Below are positions 54,625 to 62,339 of a DNA stretch of 64,000 nt, in pieces (the stretch's first letter is position 1; each line of letters opens with the position of its first letter). Origin of the DNA: a virus. The notes below the pieces were generated by a model. It saw nothing but the letters and a program-made list of their open reading frames with translations, made no database searches and had not been told where the DNA came from. The translations under genes were made by a program, and so were the position numbers. The DNA is taken from the IMG/VR virus record IMGVR_UViG_3300029982_000016, positions 1 through 64,000 of that record. One strand, 5' to 3'.

Positions 54625-55178
54625 GCAAGAAAACTACCAACGAATCGGATGCTACTGAGCATAAGTCAGCAGACTTCTGGATGCCGTTTTACATTGGCGA
54701 TTTTCTGGCCGACACAATGCACCTTGATGCGGAGAGCAGTGGAGCATACCTACTGCTTATGCTCCACTGCTGGAAAAGAGGATGCTTACCCAACAACATT
54801 TCAACCCTGATTAGGATTGCTAAACTGTGGAATGATAGAGCCGAAAAAGTGGTTGGTGCAATTCTTGATGAGTATTTTCAACAAGATGGGGAGGGTATGT
54901 GGCATCAGAAGCGAGTGGATAAGGAGAAGGTACGCTCTAAGAAGGCGTCGGAGAAGGCATCAAACGCCGCTAAAGCAAGATGGGGTAAGGATGCTACAGG
55001 TGATGCTCCAAGCATTGCTACGAGCATCGTCCAAGCATATGCTCCAGCCATGCCTTCACATATACATACACATACACAGTCACATATACAGTTAGAATCA
55101 CATTCTAACTTCACCGAAACTGAGCAGGAAAGGGTAGGTAATTTGAGTATTGAGGAAGAAGATGACGAACTTGCCTAA
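54621..55178 (+). CDS. DUF1376-family protein
   Basis: A 185-aa protein. Residues 18-55 fit DUF1376 (FWMPFYIGDFLADT, GAYLLLMLHCWKRG). A Lys/Ala-rich helix near 96-118 (KKASEKASNAAKARWG) is the usual feature after that domain, and a Ser/His/Thr-rich, probably disordered tail follows. DUF1376 proteins sit in replication modules of phages and prophages and are thought to act as primosome or origin factors. It lies between the helicase and the loader, overlapping both neighbours. Confidence 0.75.
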   Translation: MSKKTTNESDATEHKSADFWMPFYIGDFLADTMHLDAESSGAYLLLMLHCWKRGCLPNNISTLIRIAKLWNDRAEKVVGAILDEYFQQDGEGMWHQKRVDKEKVRSKKASEKASNAAKARWGKDATGDAPSIATSIVQAYAPAMPSHIHTHTQSHIQLESHSNFTETEQERVGNLSIEEEDDELA

Positions 55179-55710
55179 AGACCCGGAAGCTACCGACTGT
55201 GTTGTTCACTTCAAGCAACTAATGGGAGTAACAAACCTAATGCCTTGGGTGAAATATATCCGCCCTTTACTTAAAGAGCACAGCCTCACTCCTACTGAAC
55301 TCAAAGAGTTCATGACGTGGGCTGTAACGGAGAACACCTCCGATAATCCTAAATTCTCCTCCGTGGATTATCTGGCGAAAGCCAATGACCCGATGGTGAC
55401 CTTAGTTAAGCACGCCTCTGGTCTCATTAAAGTTTGGAGGGTTAACCAGAAAGGCAAAAAACACACAAGGGTTTCGTCCATCCCGGCTAATGTCTGGTGT
55501 AACACAAAGGCCGATGGTTTTATGGTGGGCTCTGCTGATTACAAGGCGTGTCAGGCCCGAGTGTCTTCTCTTTTCGAAAAAGGGTTGTGTGCTTATGCTG
55601 ATTTTGGGGCTTACTTTCATGCATCCACCGGAGTTGTTTGGGATTGCGAGTTTTTCATATTTACCTCAGATGTTGAGGCCGCTGCGGTATTAAAAAGGGT
55701 GGAAGGTTAG
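55162..55710 (+). CDS. Hypothetical replication-module protein (182 aa)
   Basis: ATG at 55162 with GAGGAAG; its first 17 nt overlap the end of the DUF1376 gene. The N-terminal 75 residues read FKQLMGVTNLMPWVKYIRPL and LTPTELKEFMTWAVTEN, then SVDYLAKANDPM, a layout seen in C-terminal pieces of phage replication initiators. The rest (VWCNTKADGFMV, SLFEKGLCAYADFGAYF) is unfamiliar. It may continue the DUF1376 protein's task as a separate chain. Function unknown. Confidence 0.5.
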   Translation: MTNLPKDPEATDCVVHFKQLMGVTNLMPWVKYIRPLLKEHSLTPTELKEFMTWAVTENTSDNPKFSSVDYLAKANDPMVTLVKHASGLIKVWRVNQKGKKHTRVSSIPANVWCNTKADGFMVGSADYKACQARVSSLFEKGLCAYADFGAYFHASTGVVWDCEFFIFTSDVEAAAVLKRVEG

Positions 55711-55712
55711 TC

Positions 55713-56720
55713 ATGACTGAAGAAGTTAAGCCCCATGAGGGTCTCGATTTTGAAGATGTTTTTCGAGAGGATAAGATAGACGCCGAGGATGAACTGGAAC
55801 GCATCCGCGAAGAGATGGAGCAGGGTACTTTCAAGCCCAACCCTCCTGCCCCCTACTGGCGCACTGTAGAGAGCCCTTATCACCCTGATAATCCTATCTC
55901 TGCTAAAACTTACGATGCTATCATGTTCGGCATAGAACCGTGTTTCCTTTGTAAAGGGACGGGTAAAATACCTGTGGTTCAGACATGGATTGAAGGTGGA
56001 GAAGACACGGGAAGACGCCAAACTGTAAATAAACCCTGCCCTATCGAAGTCAAGATGAAGGAGAAGAGAGACTACCTGAAACGGCTTCTGCCTAGCCGGT
56101 ATCAGCAATCCAACGTGTTATCACTGCTGCCATCTTCCAACTCCAAAATGAGTAGAGAACGTCAAGTGAGGATCATTCGCTTTTTGAGGGACAACCAGAA
56201 CAAGGGTTACTTTTTCTATGGTGCTCCCGGCACGGGAAAGACTACCTACGCTACCGCCTTGGTTAGAAGTGCATTGGAGCGCACTTGGAATGACCATCTC
56301 GAAGATAGGTATGGGTTCAACACTTATGTTGATTCATTCTGGATTCATTACATCAACTGGGATACATACATTCAATCACTGCTGGATTATCAGAACCACC
56401 CTGATGATGCAGATGCCCCCACTCTTTCACCCAACCGTATTCGGAAAAACAAGCAACTCGGTCGAACTTCTTGCGTTGTCATTGAGGAAATTGATAAATC
56501 CCGGTTGACAGAGTTCAAAGCCAACAAGCTGTTTGAGTTGATTTGTGCAATTGATGAAACTGAGGGTCAAATTGTAATAACTACCAACCACCGCAGCAAG
56601 GAAAGTTTTCAAGCGTGGCTGTGCAAAACCGACAACCAAGCTATCAACAATACGGGGGAGCCAGTGTGGCGTCGAATTGTGGACAACTGTGTGGGTATCA
56701 ACTGTAAAGCTATCGAGTAA
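55713..56720 (+). CDS. AAA+ helicase loader, DnaC/IstB-like
   Basis: A 335-aa protein, 2 nt after the preceding gene. A CFLCKGTGK pair near residue 75 with a later Cys suggests a small zinc knuckle. The AAA+ part has Walker A FYGAPGTGKTTYA near residue 169, Walker B-like CVVIEEIDKS near 255 and a sensor-1 QIVITTNHRS near 287. WRRIVDNC near the C-terminus fits the arginine-finger region of DnaC-like loaders. It would load the helicase encoded by 53119. Confidence 0.75.
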   Translation: MTEEVKPHEGLDFEDVFREDKIDAEDELERIREEMEQGTFKPNPPAPYWRTVESPYHPDNPISAKTYDAIMFGIEPCFLCKGTGKIPVVQTWIEGGEDTGRRQTVNKPCPIEVKMKEKRDYLKRLLPSRYQQSNVLSLLPSSNSKMSRERQVRIIRFLRDNQNKGYFFYGAPGTGKTTYATALVRSALERTWNDHLEDRYGFNTYVDSFWIHYINWDTYIQSLLDYQNHPDDADAPTLSPNRIRKNKQLGRTSCVVIEEIDKSRLTEFKANKLFELICAIDETEGQIVITTNHRSKESFQAWLCKTDNQAINNTGEPVWRRIVDNCVGINCKAIE

Positions 56721-56803
56721 GACCCTCGATTTTCTATACAAAATAGAAACATCAGTGGTATTGAGAAAAGTAGCCATTTAAGCCGTGAAGCATAGAGTAC
56801 AAA

Positions 56804-56858
56804 ACTCCAGTCTTACTGCGAAATCGGATAATGAGAGGAAATCGCCAGTAAGTGGAGT
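56804..56858 (+). promoter_or_regulatory. Long leader hairpin upstream of class II ribonucleotide reductase
   Basis: ACTCCA (56804-56809) pairs with TGGAGT (56853-56858), CTTACTG (56812-56818) with CAGTAAG (56846-56852), and CGA (56819-56821) with TCG (56842-56844). The loop of 20 nt contains GAGAGGAAA. It lies 80 nt before the reductase start in a 220-nt non-coding gap. A second AT-rich stem (56731-56749) precedes it. A B12-type or dNTP-type riboswitch is possible, but the usual cobalamin-riboswitch boxes are not recognisable. Confidence 0.5.
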
Positions 56859-56940
56859 CCTTCAATTCCAAACCCTAATTACGCACCACGTCGCGGTAAA
56901 CAATCCGACATTCAACCTTTAAGGAAATCATCGCATACCT

Positions 56941-59190
56941 ATGTCTATCAAGGCTCTTCAGTCTTACACTTTTCATTCCAAATACGCTCGTTACAACTCT
57001 GACTTGAAGCGTAGAGATACATGGAATGAAGCCATCGACCGGGTGCTAGAAATGCACCTATCCCGCTACCCCCAAATCACTGATGAACTAACTTGGGCTT
57101 TTGAACAATCCAAGGCAAAGCGTGTACTTGGGAGTCAACGAGCACTTCAATACGCCGGAGCACCAGCCCTCAGTAAACACGCCCGTGTGTATAACTGCAC
57201 CGTTTCTTATTGTGACCGGCTTCGGTTTTTTCAAGAAGGTTTTTGGTTGCTTCTCTGTGGAGCCGGTGTGGGTTTCTCTGTTCAGCAACACCATATCGCT
57301 AAACTTCCTGACTTCCATTCCAACCTTGTAAATCGTCCTATTCGTGAGTTTGTTATTCCTGACTCCATTGAGGGTTGGGCTGATGCTCTGGGTGTGCTCT
57401 TAGCCACATACCATCCTCATCCTGATTCTCCTGACTGGGCGGGGTTTGAAGTGAAATTCAACTTCGACCTTATTCGTTCAAAGGGTTCGAAACTATCCTC
57501 AGGTGTAGGTAAGGCTCCCGGCTCCGAACCGTTGATGAAATCTCTTGAAGCTATTCGGGAACTGCTTGACCGCTGTGTAGCAAGTGGTCAGACTCGTCTT
57601 CGTTCGATTGATGCTTATGACATCATGATGCACGCCAGTGATGCTGTGCTCAGCGGCGGGGTTCGTCGCTCTGCCACCATCTGTTTGTTTTCACCCAACG
57701 ATGATTTGATGATTAAGGCCAAAACAGGAGATTGGTACTACACCAACCCCCAGCGTGGTCGGTCGAACAACTCAGTCGTGCTCGTTCGAGGTGTTACTAA
57801 TCCGGAGAGTTTTCATGATTTGATGGAGTCGGTACGTCAGTTTGGTGAACCGGGATTTGTCTGGTCGGACTCCACCGAGATAATGTACAACCCGTGTGGT
57901 GAGATTGGGATGTTTCCAGTTGACCTTACCACTGGCCTGTCGGGGTGGGCATTTTGCAACCTTTGCGAGATTAACGGTAAGAAGTGCAAGACGAAGGAAG
58001 ACTTTGCTATTGCTGCTCGTGCTGCTGCCATTATAGGTACTGCACAGGCCGGTTACACAGACTTCTCATATCTTGGGGTGACCACCGAGAATATTGTGCG
58101 TCGTGAGGCTCTTCTAGGTGTTTCCATCACAGGGATGATGGACAGTCCTGAGGTTTTGTTTGATCCAGAGATTCAACGGGAGATGGCAGCACTTGTGGTC
58201 GCAGTCAACAAGGAGATAGCCGCCAAAATTGGTATTCGTCAAGCCGCCCGTTGCACATGTGTTAAGCCAGCCGGGACCACGTCCTGCATCCTTGGGACTT
58301 CTTCAGGTATTCACGCTCACCACTCGAAGCGTTATATCCGTCGTGTACAGGCCAACATGCTTGAAGCCCCACTTCAGTTCTTTCAACAGAGGAACCCACG
58401 TGCGGTTGAGAAAAGTGTCTGGAGTAAAAATGGTACCGACGAGATTATTTCCTTTTGTATTGAAGTCCCTGAGGGGGCAAGAACGAAGAAGGATGTAACC
58501 GCGCTTAAGTTACTGGAGCTTGTCAGTTTGACGCAAAACAACTGGGTCGCCGCAGGGCGTAATCATGAACTCTGCGCTCAATCATTTTTGAGGCATAACG
58601 TTTCGAATACGATCAACGTGAAGCCGAACGAGTGGGATGAGGTGGAAGCATACATCTATGGACACCGCGAGGATTTCGCTGGTATTTCATTGTTATCTAA
58701 CACAGGAGACCTTGACTATCCACAAGCTCCGTTTGTGGCTATTCACACCCCGGCTGAGATTGTGAAGATGTATGGTGACGGCTCTTTGATGGCATCAGGG
58801 TTAATCGTGGATGGTCTTGCCCGGTTTGACGATAACTTGTGGTTGGCTTGTGACTACGTTACTGGTGTCAACACCTTGGATTGTGATTCTATCGCTACCA
58901 CTTCAGATGAGAATGTTGACTTCGAAACTATCGAAGACCGCAGGGCTTATCTGGAATGCTTGGCTAAAGCTGATTGGGTTCGTCGGGCTCGTCAGTTTGC
59001 TGACCGCTATTTCGAGGGAGACAGGAAGCAGATGACCTACTGCCTGAAGGAGGTTCACAACTGGAAGTATTGGTGTGACCTTCAACGTGAGTATGTCGAT
59101 GTGGACTACAAGGAACTCATCGAAGAGGAAGACAACACCAAGCTTCAGGAGACGTTGGCCTGTGCCGGTGGGTTTTGCGAACTGGTTTAA
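56941..59190 (+). CDS. nrdJ: Adenosylcobalamin-dependent ribonucleoside-triphosphate reductase (class II, NrdJ/RTPR type)
   Basis: A 749-aa protein, close to the 739-aa monomeric Lactobacillus leichmannii enzyme. It converts NTPs to dNTPs with a cobalamin-generated thiyl radical. Visible catalytic residues: C86 in VYNCTVSYC (first redox Cys), C319 and E321 in NPCGEIGM (thiyl Cys and Glu), C339 in AFCNLCEIN (second redox Cys), and the C-terminal shuttle pair CAGGFC (C741/C746). GAGVGFSVQ near residue 104 and FSPNDDLM near 255 also fit. It belongs to the replication operon and may be controlled by the leader hairpin at 56804. Oxygen-independent but B12-requiring, so it tells that the host provides cobalamin. 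Confidence 0.9.
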   Translation: MSIKALQSYTFHSKYARYNSDLKRRDTWNEAIDRVLEMHLSRYPQITDELTWAFEQSKAKRVLGSQRALQYAGAPALSKHARVYNCTVSYCDRLRFFQEGFWLLLCGAGVGFSVQQHHIAKLPDFHSNLVNRPIREFVIPDSIEGWADALGVLLATYHPHPDSPDWAGFEVKFNFDLIRSKGSKLSSGVGKAPGSEPLMKSLEAIRELLDRCVASGQTRLRSIDAYDIMMHASDAVLSGGVRRSATICLFSPNDDLMIKAKTGDWYYTNPQRGRSNNSVVLVRGVTNPESFHDLMESVRQFGEPGFVWSDSTEIMYNPCGEIGMFPVDLTTGLSGWAFCNLCEINGKKCKTKEDFAIAARAAAIIGTAQAGYTDFSYLGVTTENIVRREALLGVSITGMMDSPEVLFDPEIQREMAALVVAVNKEIAAKIGIRQAARCTCVKPAGTTSCILGTSSGIHAHHSKRYIRRVQANMLEAPLQFFQQRNPRAVEKSVWSKNGTDEIISFCIEVPEGARTKKDVTALKLLELVSLTQNNWVAAGRNHELCAQSFLRHNVSNTINVKPNEWDEVEAYIYGHREDFAGISLLSNTGDLDYPQAPFVAIHTPAEIVKMYGDGSLMASGLIVDGLARFDDNLWLACDYVTGVNTLDCDSIATTSDENVDFETIEDRRAYLECLAKADWVRRARQFADRYFEGDRKQMTYCLKEVHNWKYWCDLQREYVDVDYKELIEEEDNTKLQETLACAGGFCELV

Positions 59191-59221
59191 CTAAAAACCA
59201 GTATTAACCAGTGAGGATTGA

Positions 59222-59503
59222 ATGGAAACTAATCTACACTTCGTTATAACCAAACTTGATGGCTCCGTGGTTGAGCAGGACATTAAATGTCCTGCTGACG
59301 CGGCTGAAGCAGCCATCAATCAGATGATGGGTCAATATTCTCAAGTGGGTATGTTGAAGAAGGAGGGGGGTAAATTCACCCTTCTTCCACGTAATCAGAT
59401 TGCTCTTGTTGAGGTTGAAATATCTCCCCTTATCGTTGCTTCACCAAGCGAGACAGCCCGTGTAGCTCAGGCGGCAGGTAGCCTTAAGAAAATCATCGCT
59501 TGA
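59222..59503 (+). CDS. Hypothetical protein (93 aa)
   Basis: ATG at 59222 with GTGAGGA upstream, 31 nt after the reductase. A small alpha/beta protein (LHFVITKLDGSVVEQDIKCP, QIALVEVEISPLIVA). No family recognised. Likely co-transcribed with the reductase. Confidence 0.5.
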   Translation: METNLHFVITKLDGSVVEQDIKCPADAAEAAINQMMGQYSQVGMLKKEGGKFTLLPRNQIALVEVEISPLIVASPSETARVAQAAGSLKKIIA

Positions 59504-59538
59504 ACTTTCTGACCCTTTAGCATCAAGAGGTTTACGTG

Positions 59539-59778
59539 ATGAGTGACCCCGGCTTTGAGATTGTCAATCCACAGGAACTGCGAGAAGAGGTATTACTTCA
59601 ACTTCTCGCAGTTTTTGTTCACCGATTTGGTGGAGAAGTTCTTATCTCAGCACACGAATTTGGTATGGTGGAGGGTGTTGGTGTCCTTGCAAAACAATGC
59701 AATGAGGATTATCTAAGACTCCGCTTGGATGAAACTGAGATTATTCTGGAGATGGAAGAGTCTGAACCTGAGAGTTGA
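59539..59778 (+). CDS. Hypothetical acidic protein (79 aa)
   Basis: ATG at 59539 with AGAGG upstream. Mixed alpha/beta with a strongly acidic C-terminus (LDETEIILEMEESEPES); VLLQLLAVFVHRFGGEVLIS suggests a helix-strand unit. Its last 38 nt overlap the convergent gene 59741-60130. No family recognised. Confidence 0.5.
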   Translation: MSDPGFEIVNPQELREEVLLQLLAVFVHRFGGEVLISAHEFGMVEGVGVLAKQCNEDYLRLRLDETEIILEMEESEPES

Positions 59779-60130
59779 TTCTTAGGTCATACTCTGGAAT
59801 CAACGGGTGAATCTCCTCGGCTATCGTGTAAAACACGGAGTAATAACGAACAGGTGTTGTCCATGGACCGAACTCATATTGCCATGCAAAGGCAATAAGG
59901 TTTCCCAACTCCTGCTTTGTTATTTGATGCATCCCCTCCCGCACAATCGCACCCGCGATGATGGAACATACCGAATCATACTCGTCCGAAGGACAACCGA
60001 TCTTCAAAAGCTGTTCTGGGTCGTATTTGTCTACAACCGTTTTGACCACAGCCGTGACAGTTGCCTCGGCCTTCATCATTTCCTCTGTCCAAGCTGCAAA
60101 CCGCTCTTCGCGGGACGATTTAGTGTTCAT
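59741..60130 (-). CDS. Hypothetical protein (129 aa), lone leftward gene in the replication arm
   Basis: ATG at 60130 with no ribosome site but a promoter placing the transcript start within about 10 nt. The product is helical (EEMMKAEATVTAVVKTVVDK, SIIAGAIVREGMHQI), Trp-rich in the middle (FAWQYEFGPWTTP), without membrane segments. It points against its neighbours and has its own promoter, as is common for phage morons or regulators. No family recognised. Confidence 0.5.
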   Translation of the reverse strand: MNTKSSREERFAAWTEEMMKAEATVTAVVKTVVDKYDPEQLLKIGCPSDEYDSVCSIIAGAIVREGMHQITKQELGNLIAFAWQYEFGPWTTPVRYYSVFYTIAEEIHPLIPEYDLRINSQVQTLPSPE

Positions 60131-60136
60131 ACAGTC

Positions 60137-60168
60137 ATAATAACCGAAAATGGAAAATAGCGTGTCAA
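60137..60168 (-). promoter_or_regulatory. Leftward promoter for the 129-aa gene, near-leaderless
   Basis: On the minus strand TTGACA (60168-60163) is followed by GGTTAT after 17 nt or TATTAT after 20 nt (60142-60137). Either choice puts the transcript start within about 10 nt of the ATG at 60130, which has no ribosome site. Confidence 0.45.
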
Positions 60169-60278
60169 GAGGAAAATTTGATAAAATTTTTTGTTGAAAA
60201 TAAAGGGTTTACGTTGGTGAGTTCGATAAACATTACCTTAAAACGTGTATAATCAGAGGTTTAAGGCACCTGTGGGTG

Positions 60279-60284
60279 TATAAT
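60279..60284 (+). promoter_or_regulatory. -10 box TATAAT directly before the metalloprotease ATG
   Basis: A perfect TATAAT (60279-60284) ends 6 nt before the ATG at 60291. A second TATAAT lies 31 nt upstream (60248-60253), both preceded by GTG. No -35 is convincing for either. The nearer one would give a leaderless message. Confidence 0.4.
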
Positions 60285-60290
60285 AAAGAC

Positions 60291-60920
60291 ATGCGAATCG
60301 AACTGAACAACAAAACGCATTGGCGGTCAGACCATATCAAAGCCTTCATCGCACATGTGGCAAAGGATGAGCGGCCTGACTTGTGTAAACGGGGAGCCCC
60401 GGCTCTTCATGTGCGGGTAGTATACACCCGCAATAGTACTGGTAGTAGCTCAGGGTACGCCACGCTTCGGTCAAACTCCATGTGTGTTCGGGTAAGCAAA
60501 CACAACCCGGATAAGGTGGACTTTGCTTTTGTCATTGCTCACGAATTAGCCCACACTCGTGGGGTAGACCACGACAAGATGCGGAACCACCCCCGCTATC
60601 GCCGCTACCCCGGCAAGTACAAGCAGATTTTCGCTTGGGGTGCTGACTTTCCACTGGAGCCGACAACACCCAAGACGACCACAAAGCGTCCGCCGGTCGA
60701 GTTGACGATTATTGAACTGGCGATGAAGTATGGGTTCACGCTGGTGGACCTTGGTGCTGGTGAGTATGAGCTATTCGCCAAAGAGGGGCATCACTTGGGT
60801 AATGGAGCCCATAGCTACATTTGTTGGGGAACACAAGATGTGCGGGAGTCCATTGATGCGTATCAACTGAGTATGGAACCCTGCGAAGAAGACTGCGACT
60901 GCAAACAACAGGAGAGATGA
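60291..60920 (+). CDS. Zinc metalloprotease-like protein (HExxH)
   Basis: A 209-aa protein. Residues about 83-93 read HELAHTRGVDH, the HExxHxxGxxH signature where three His bind zinc and the Glu is catalytic. The preceding DFAFVIAHE strand-helix is typical of metzincin- and SprT-like peptidases. The 80 residues after it are Pro/Thr-rich and then form a small domain (GFTLVDLGAGEYELFAK) ending in a Cys-rich tail (CEEDCDCKQ). There is no signal peptide, so it acts in the host cytoplasm, perhaps against host proteins. Start chosen at 60291, a GTG 15 nt upstream is the alternative. Confidence 0.6.
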   Translation: MRIELNNKTHWRSDHIKAFIAHVAKDERPDLCKRGAPALHVRVVYTRNSTGSSSGYATLRSNSMCVRVSKHNPDKVDFAFVIAHELAHTRGVDHDKMRNHPRYRRYPGKYKQIFAWGADFPLEPTTPKTTTKRPPVELTIIELAMKYGFTLVDLGAGEYELFAKEGHHLGNGAHSYICWGTQDVRESIDAYQLSMEPCEEDCDCKQQER

Positions 60921-60921
60921 C

Positions 60922-61245
60922 ATGTTGAAGTTCTGCTTTGACGACGCCACCAAGCTGCGGCTGAAGACTGTATCCAAGAGCAAACTGACACTGCGGTGTC
61001 CCAAGCACCCACGCTACAACCCTGCACATGGCCGTGGTGCCATTATAGGGCGGTGCCAAGGCTGTGAGTCTGCACTGGAGGGTTACGAGGCTGCTATGAA
61101 TCTGCGGCAAGCTCTAGTGCGGTACGCTGCGGAGACCGAGCGGTTCGAGACTTCCAAGCCTCGAACCCGCAAGACGGTAAAACCCACACCTACTGTAAGT
61201 GAGCAAACACAGGGATGGATAAACGTCATCAAAAATGGCAGGTAG
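60922..61245 (+). CDS. Small zinc-ribbon-like protein (107 aa)
   Basis: ATG at 60922, one base after the protease gene's stop, with GGAGAG upstream. LRCPKHPRY near residue 24 and GRCQGC near 44 could form one zinc ribbon. A basic C-terminus (SKPRTRKTVKPTP) follows. Probably co-expressed with the protease. Function unknown. The 163 nt after it (61246-61408) show only a weak hairpin (CTCC/GGAG with TTTT at 61356-61371) and no convincing gene. Confidence 0.5.
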   Translation: MLKFCFDDATKLRLKTVSKSKLTLRCPKHPRYNPAHGRGAIIGRCQGCESALEGYEAAMNLRQALVRYAAETERFETSKPRTRKTVKPTPTVSEQTQGWINVIKNGR

Positions 61246-61408
61246 TTGCGGTTTCTTCCTCGTTGGTGTACTATGGATTTAATTCGTCAGGTACGCAAAC
61301 CCGCAAGGGTTTCGGGAAGGATTGGACGGCACAGATAAACCTGACTGAACCGTCCCTCCCTCGGGAGTTTTCAAATTTGGTTGTGTTAGCACCTCTGAAT
61401 TGTGTATT

Positions 61409-61561
61409 ATGAATGAGGTGATACTTCTTGGGAAGCAACTGGCGGGGTATTCGAGGGTGAAGTATCGTTTGCAGGCGGGAACCTCGAACCCGGAAAGTGA
61501 AAGTGGAGACAAAAGGCCAATCCATTTCATTGTTGAATTCGATAGCCGATGGTTATCGTAA
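61409..61561 (+). CDS. Small hypothetical protein (50 aa)
   Basis: ATG at 61409, no clear ribosome site. Product MNEVILLGKQL... looks like a short strand-helix peptide ending PIHFIVEFDSRWLS. No family recognised; could be chance. Confidence 0.3.
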   Translation: MNEVILLGKQLAGYSRVKYRLQAGTSNPESESGDKRPIHFIVEFDSRWLS

Positions 61562-61566
61562 GGCAC

Positions 61567-61656
61567 ATGGGGGTTGATTTCCACAACGGGGTGGTGGTAC
61601 TCTCAGTTTATGGGTTCCTCGGAGATACCGGGTTCGATGGTCCGGTTCCAGACTAA
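61567..61656 (+). CDS. Micro-ORF (29 aa)
   Basis: ATG at 61567, with TAAGG 3-7 nt upstream, 5 nt after the previous stop. Hydrophobic then acidic (GVVVLSVYGFLGDTG). Too short for any assignment. Confidence 0.2.
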   Translation: MGVDFHNGVVVLSVYGFLGDTGFDGPVPD

Positions 61657-61763
61657 CGTCAAGCCGAGTTTGGGTGGTGCAACACAGGCAGCACACCGAG
61701 GAATTTCACCTTGTACAGGTGCGTGGGTTGAAACATAAGCTGTGAAAATAAATGAAAAACAGC

Positions 61764-61793
61764 TTGCACAAATTTCAACTTTCTGCGTATTAT
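61764..61793 (+). promoter_or_regulatory. Candidate promoter for the 47-aa gene
   Basis: TTGCAC (61764-61769), 18-nt spacer, TATTAT (61788-61793). The -35 is a weak match. A short leader with AAGGA follows before the ATG at 61814. The 107 nt before it hold no gene. Confidence 0.35.
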
Positions 61794-61813
61794 GTAACAG
61801 AAGGACAAACACC

Positions 61814-61957
61814 ATGACTATCCGTACCAACATTTCGATTAACACCATGGACGCACCGAACACTGGCGTCGTGGGCGTAGTCGTAGCTGTCGCAGCCGCT
61901 GAAGCCGGTTGCGCGGGAGAGGATACCATGGCCTCGGGAGAGATTAAGACTAACTAA
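61814..61957 (+). CDS. Gly/Val/Ala-rich small peptide (47 aa)
   Basis: ATG at 61814 with AAGGA upstream. The middle (TGVVGVVVAVAAAEAGCAG) is small-residue hydrophobic and could be a weak membrane helix or a leader-like peptide; the end is polar. An ATG at 61742 in the same frame has no site. It has its own promoter candidate and a strong terminator 20 nt after its stop, so it forms a monocistronic unit. Function unknown. Confidence 0.45.
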   Translation: MTIRTNISINTMDAPNTGVVGVVVAVAAAEAGCAGEDTMASGEIKTN

Positions 61958-61977
61958 CCAGTCTGAAATCGAAACCG

Positions 61978-62009
61978 AGGCCAGCCGAAAAGGCTGGCCT
62001 TTCGTTTTT
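61978..62009 (+). terminator. Rho-independent terminator
   Basis: AGGCCAGCC (61978-61986), loop GAAAA, GGCTGGCCT (61992-62000), then TTCGTTTTT. A perfect 9-bp GC-rich stem with a T-run ends the rightward protein-coding operon just before the tRNA array. Confidence 0.9.
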
Positions 62010-62021
62010 GCAGTAAAGATT

Positions 62022-62097
62022 GCTCCGGTAGATTAGCGGCTAAATCATCTGCCCTACAAGCAGACTATCGTGGGTTCGAGTCCCACTTGGAGCACCA
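62022..62097 (+). tRNA. tRNA-Val (UAC)
   Basis: 76 nt with encoded CCA. Acceptor GCTCCGG/TTGGAGC with two G-U pairs, D-stem GATT/AATC, anticodon stem TCTGC/GCAGA with loop CCTACAA, T-arm GTGGG-TTCGAGT-CCCAC. Confidence 0.92.
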
Positions 62098-62127
62098 AGT
62101 TTTGGTTTTTGCAGTATTGAAGTATAT

Positions 62128-62202
62128 GCGGCTGTAGTTCAGTGGTAGAACGCTTCCTTGCCAAGGAAGAGGTCGTGGGTTCGAATCCCACCAGCCGCTC
62201 CA
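62128..62202 (+). tRNA. tRNA-Gly (GCC)
   Basis: 75 nt with encoded CCA. Acceptor GCGGCTG/CAGCCGC, D-stem GTTC/GAAC, anticodon stem CTTCC/GGAAG with loop TTGCCAA, T-arm GTGGG-TTCGAAT-CCCAC. The GTTTTTGCAGTA just upstream (62105-62116) repeats the one before tRNA-Val (62004-62015). Confidence 0.92.
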
Positions 62203-62206
62203 AGCT

Positions 62207-62314
62207 CTGGAGCAAGACTCCAGTCCACAAGACTGGGTAAGTTTACTTCGAGGGGCGCGGGTGGTGCCCCGGCGTGAGCCAAAGCCACCAAGATTTTTAA
62301 TCCCGGCCAGCCGG
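62207..62314 (+). ncRNA. Structured non-coding segment between tRNA-Gly and tRNA-Ala
   Basis: Several hairpins in 108 nt: CTGGAG/CTCCAG (62207-62212 with 62218-62223), CCAGTC/GACTGG (62220-62225 with 62231-62236), GGGGCGC/GTGCCCC (62252-62258 with 62264-62270), and GGC-GTGA-GCC (62271-62280), then a CCGG/CCGG stem to 62314. The first two share four bases and cannot form together. No complete tRNA cloverleaf could be drawn. Confidence 0.4.
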
Positions 62315-62339
62315 TGATTACATGATGTTTGACAATATT

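Noticed and set aside
56721-56940. Classical cobalamin riboswitch before the class II reductase
   Set aside because: No B12-box or conserved core could be found; only simple hairpins are visible.
61215-61412. Rightward 65-codon frame after the zinc-ribbon gene
   Set aside because: Overlaps that gene by 31 nt, has no proper ribosome spacing and no protein-like pattern.
61271-61929. Leftward frames of 84-108 codons in the region before the tRNA array
   Set aside because: No ribosome sites, unusual composition, and they oppose the small rightward genes and terminator; most likely shadows.
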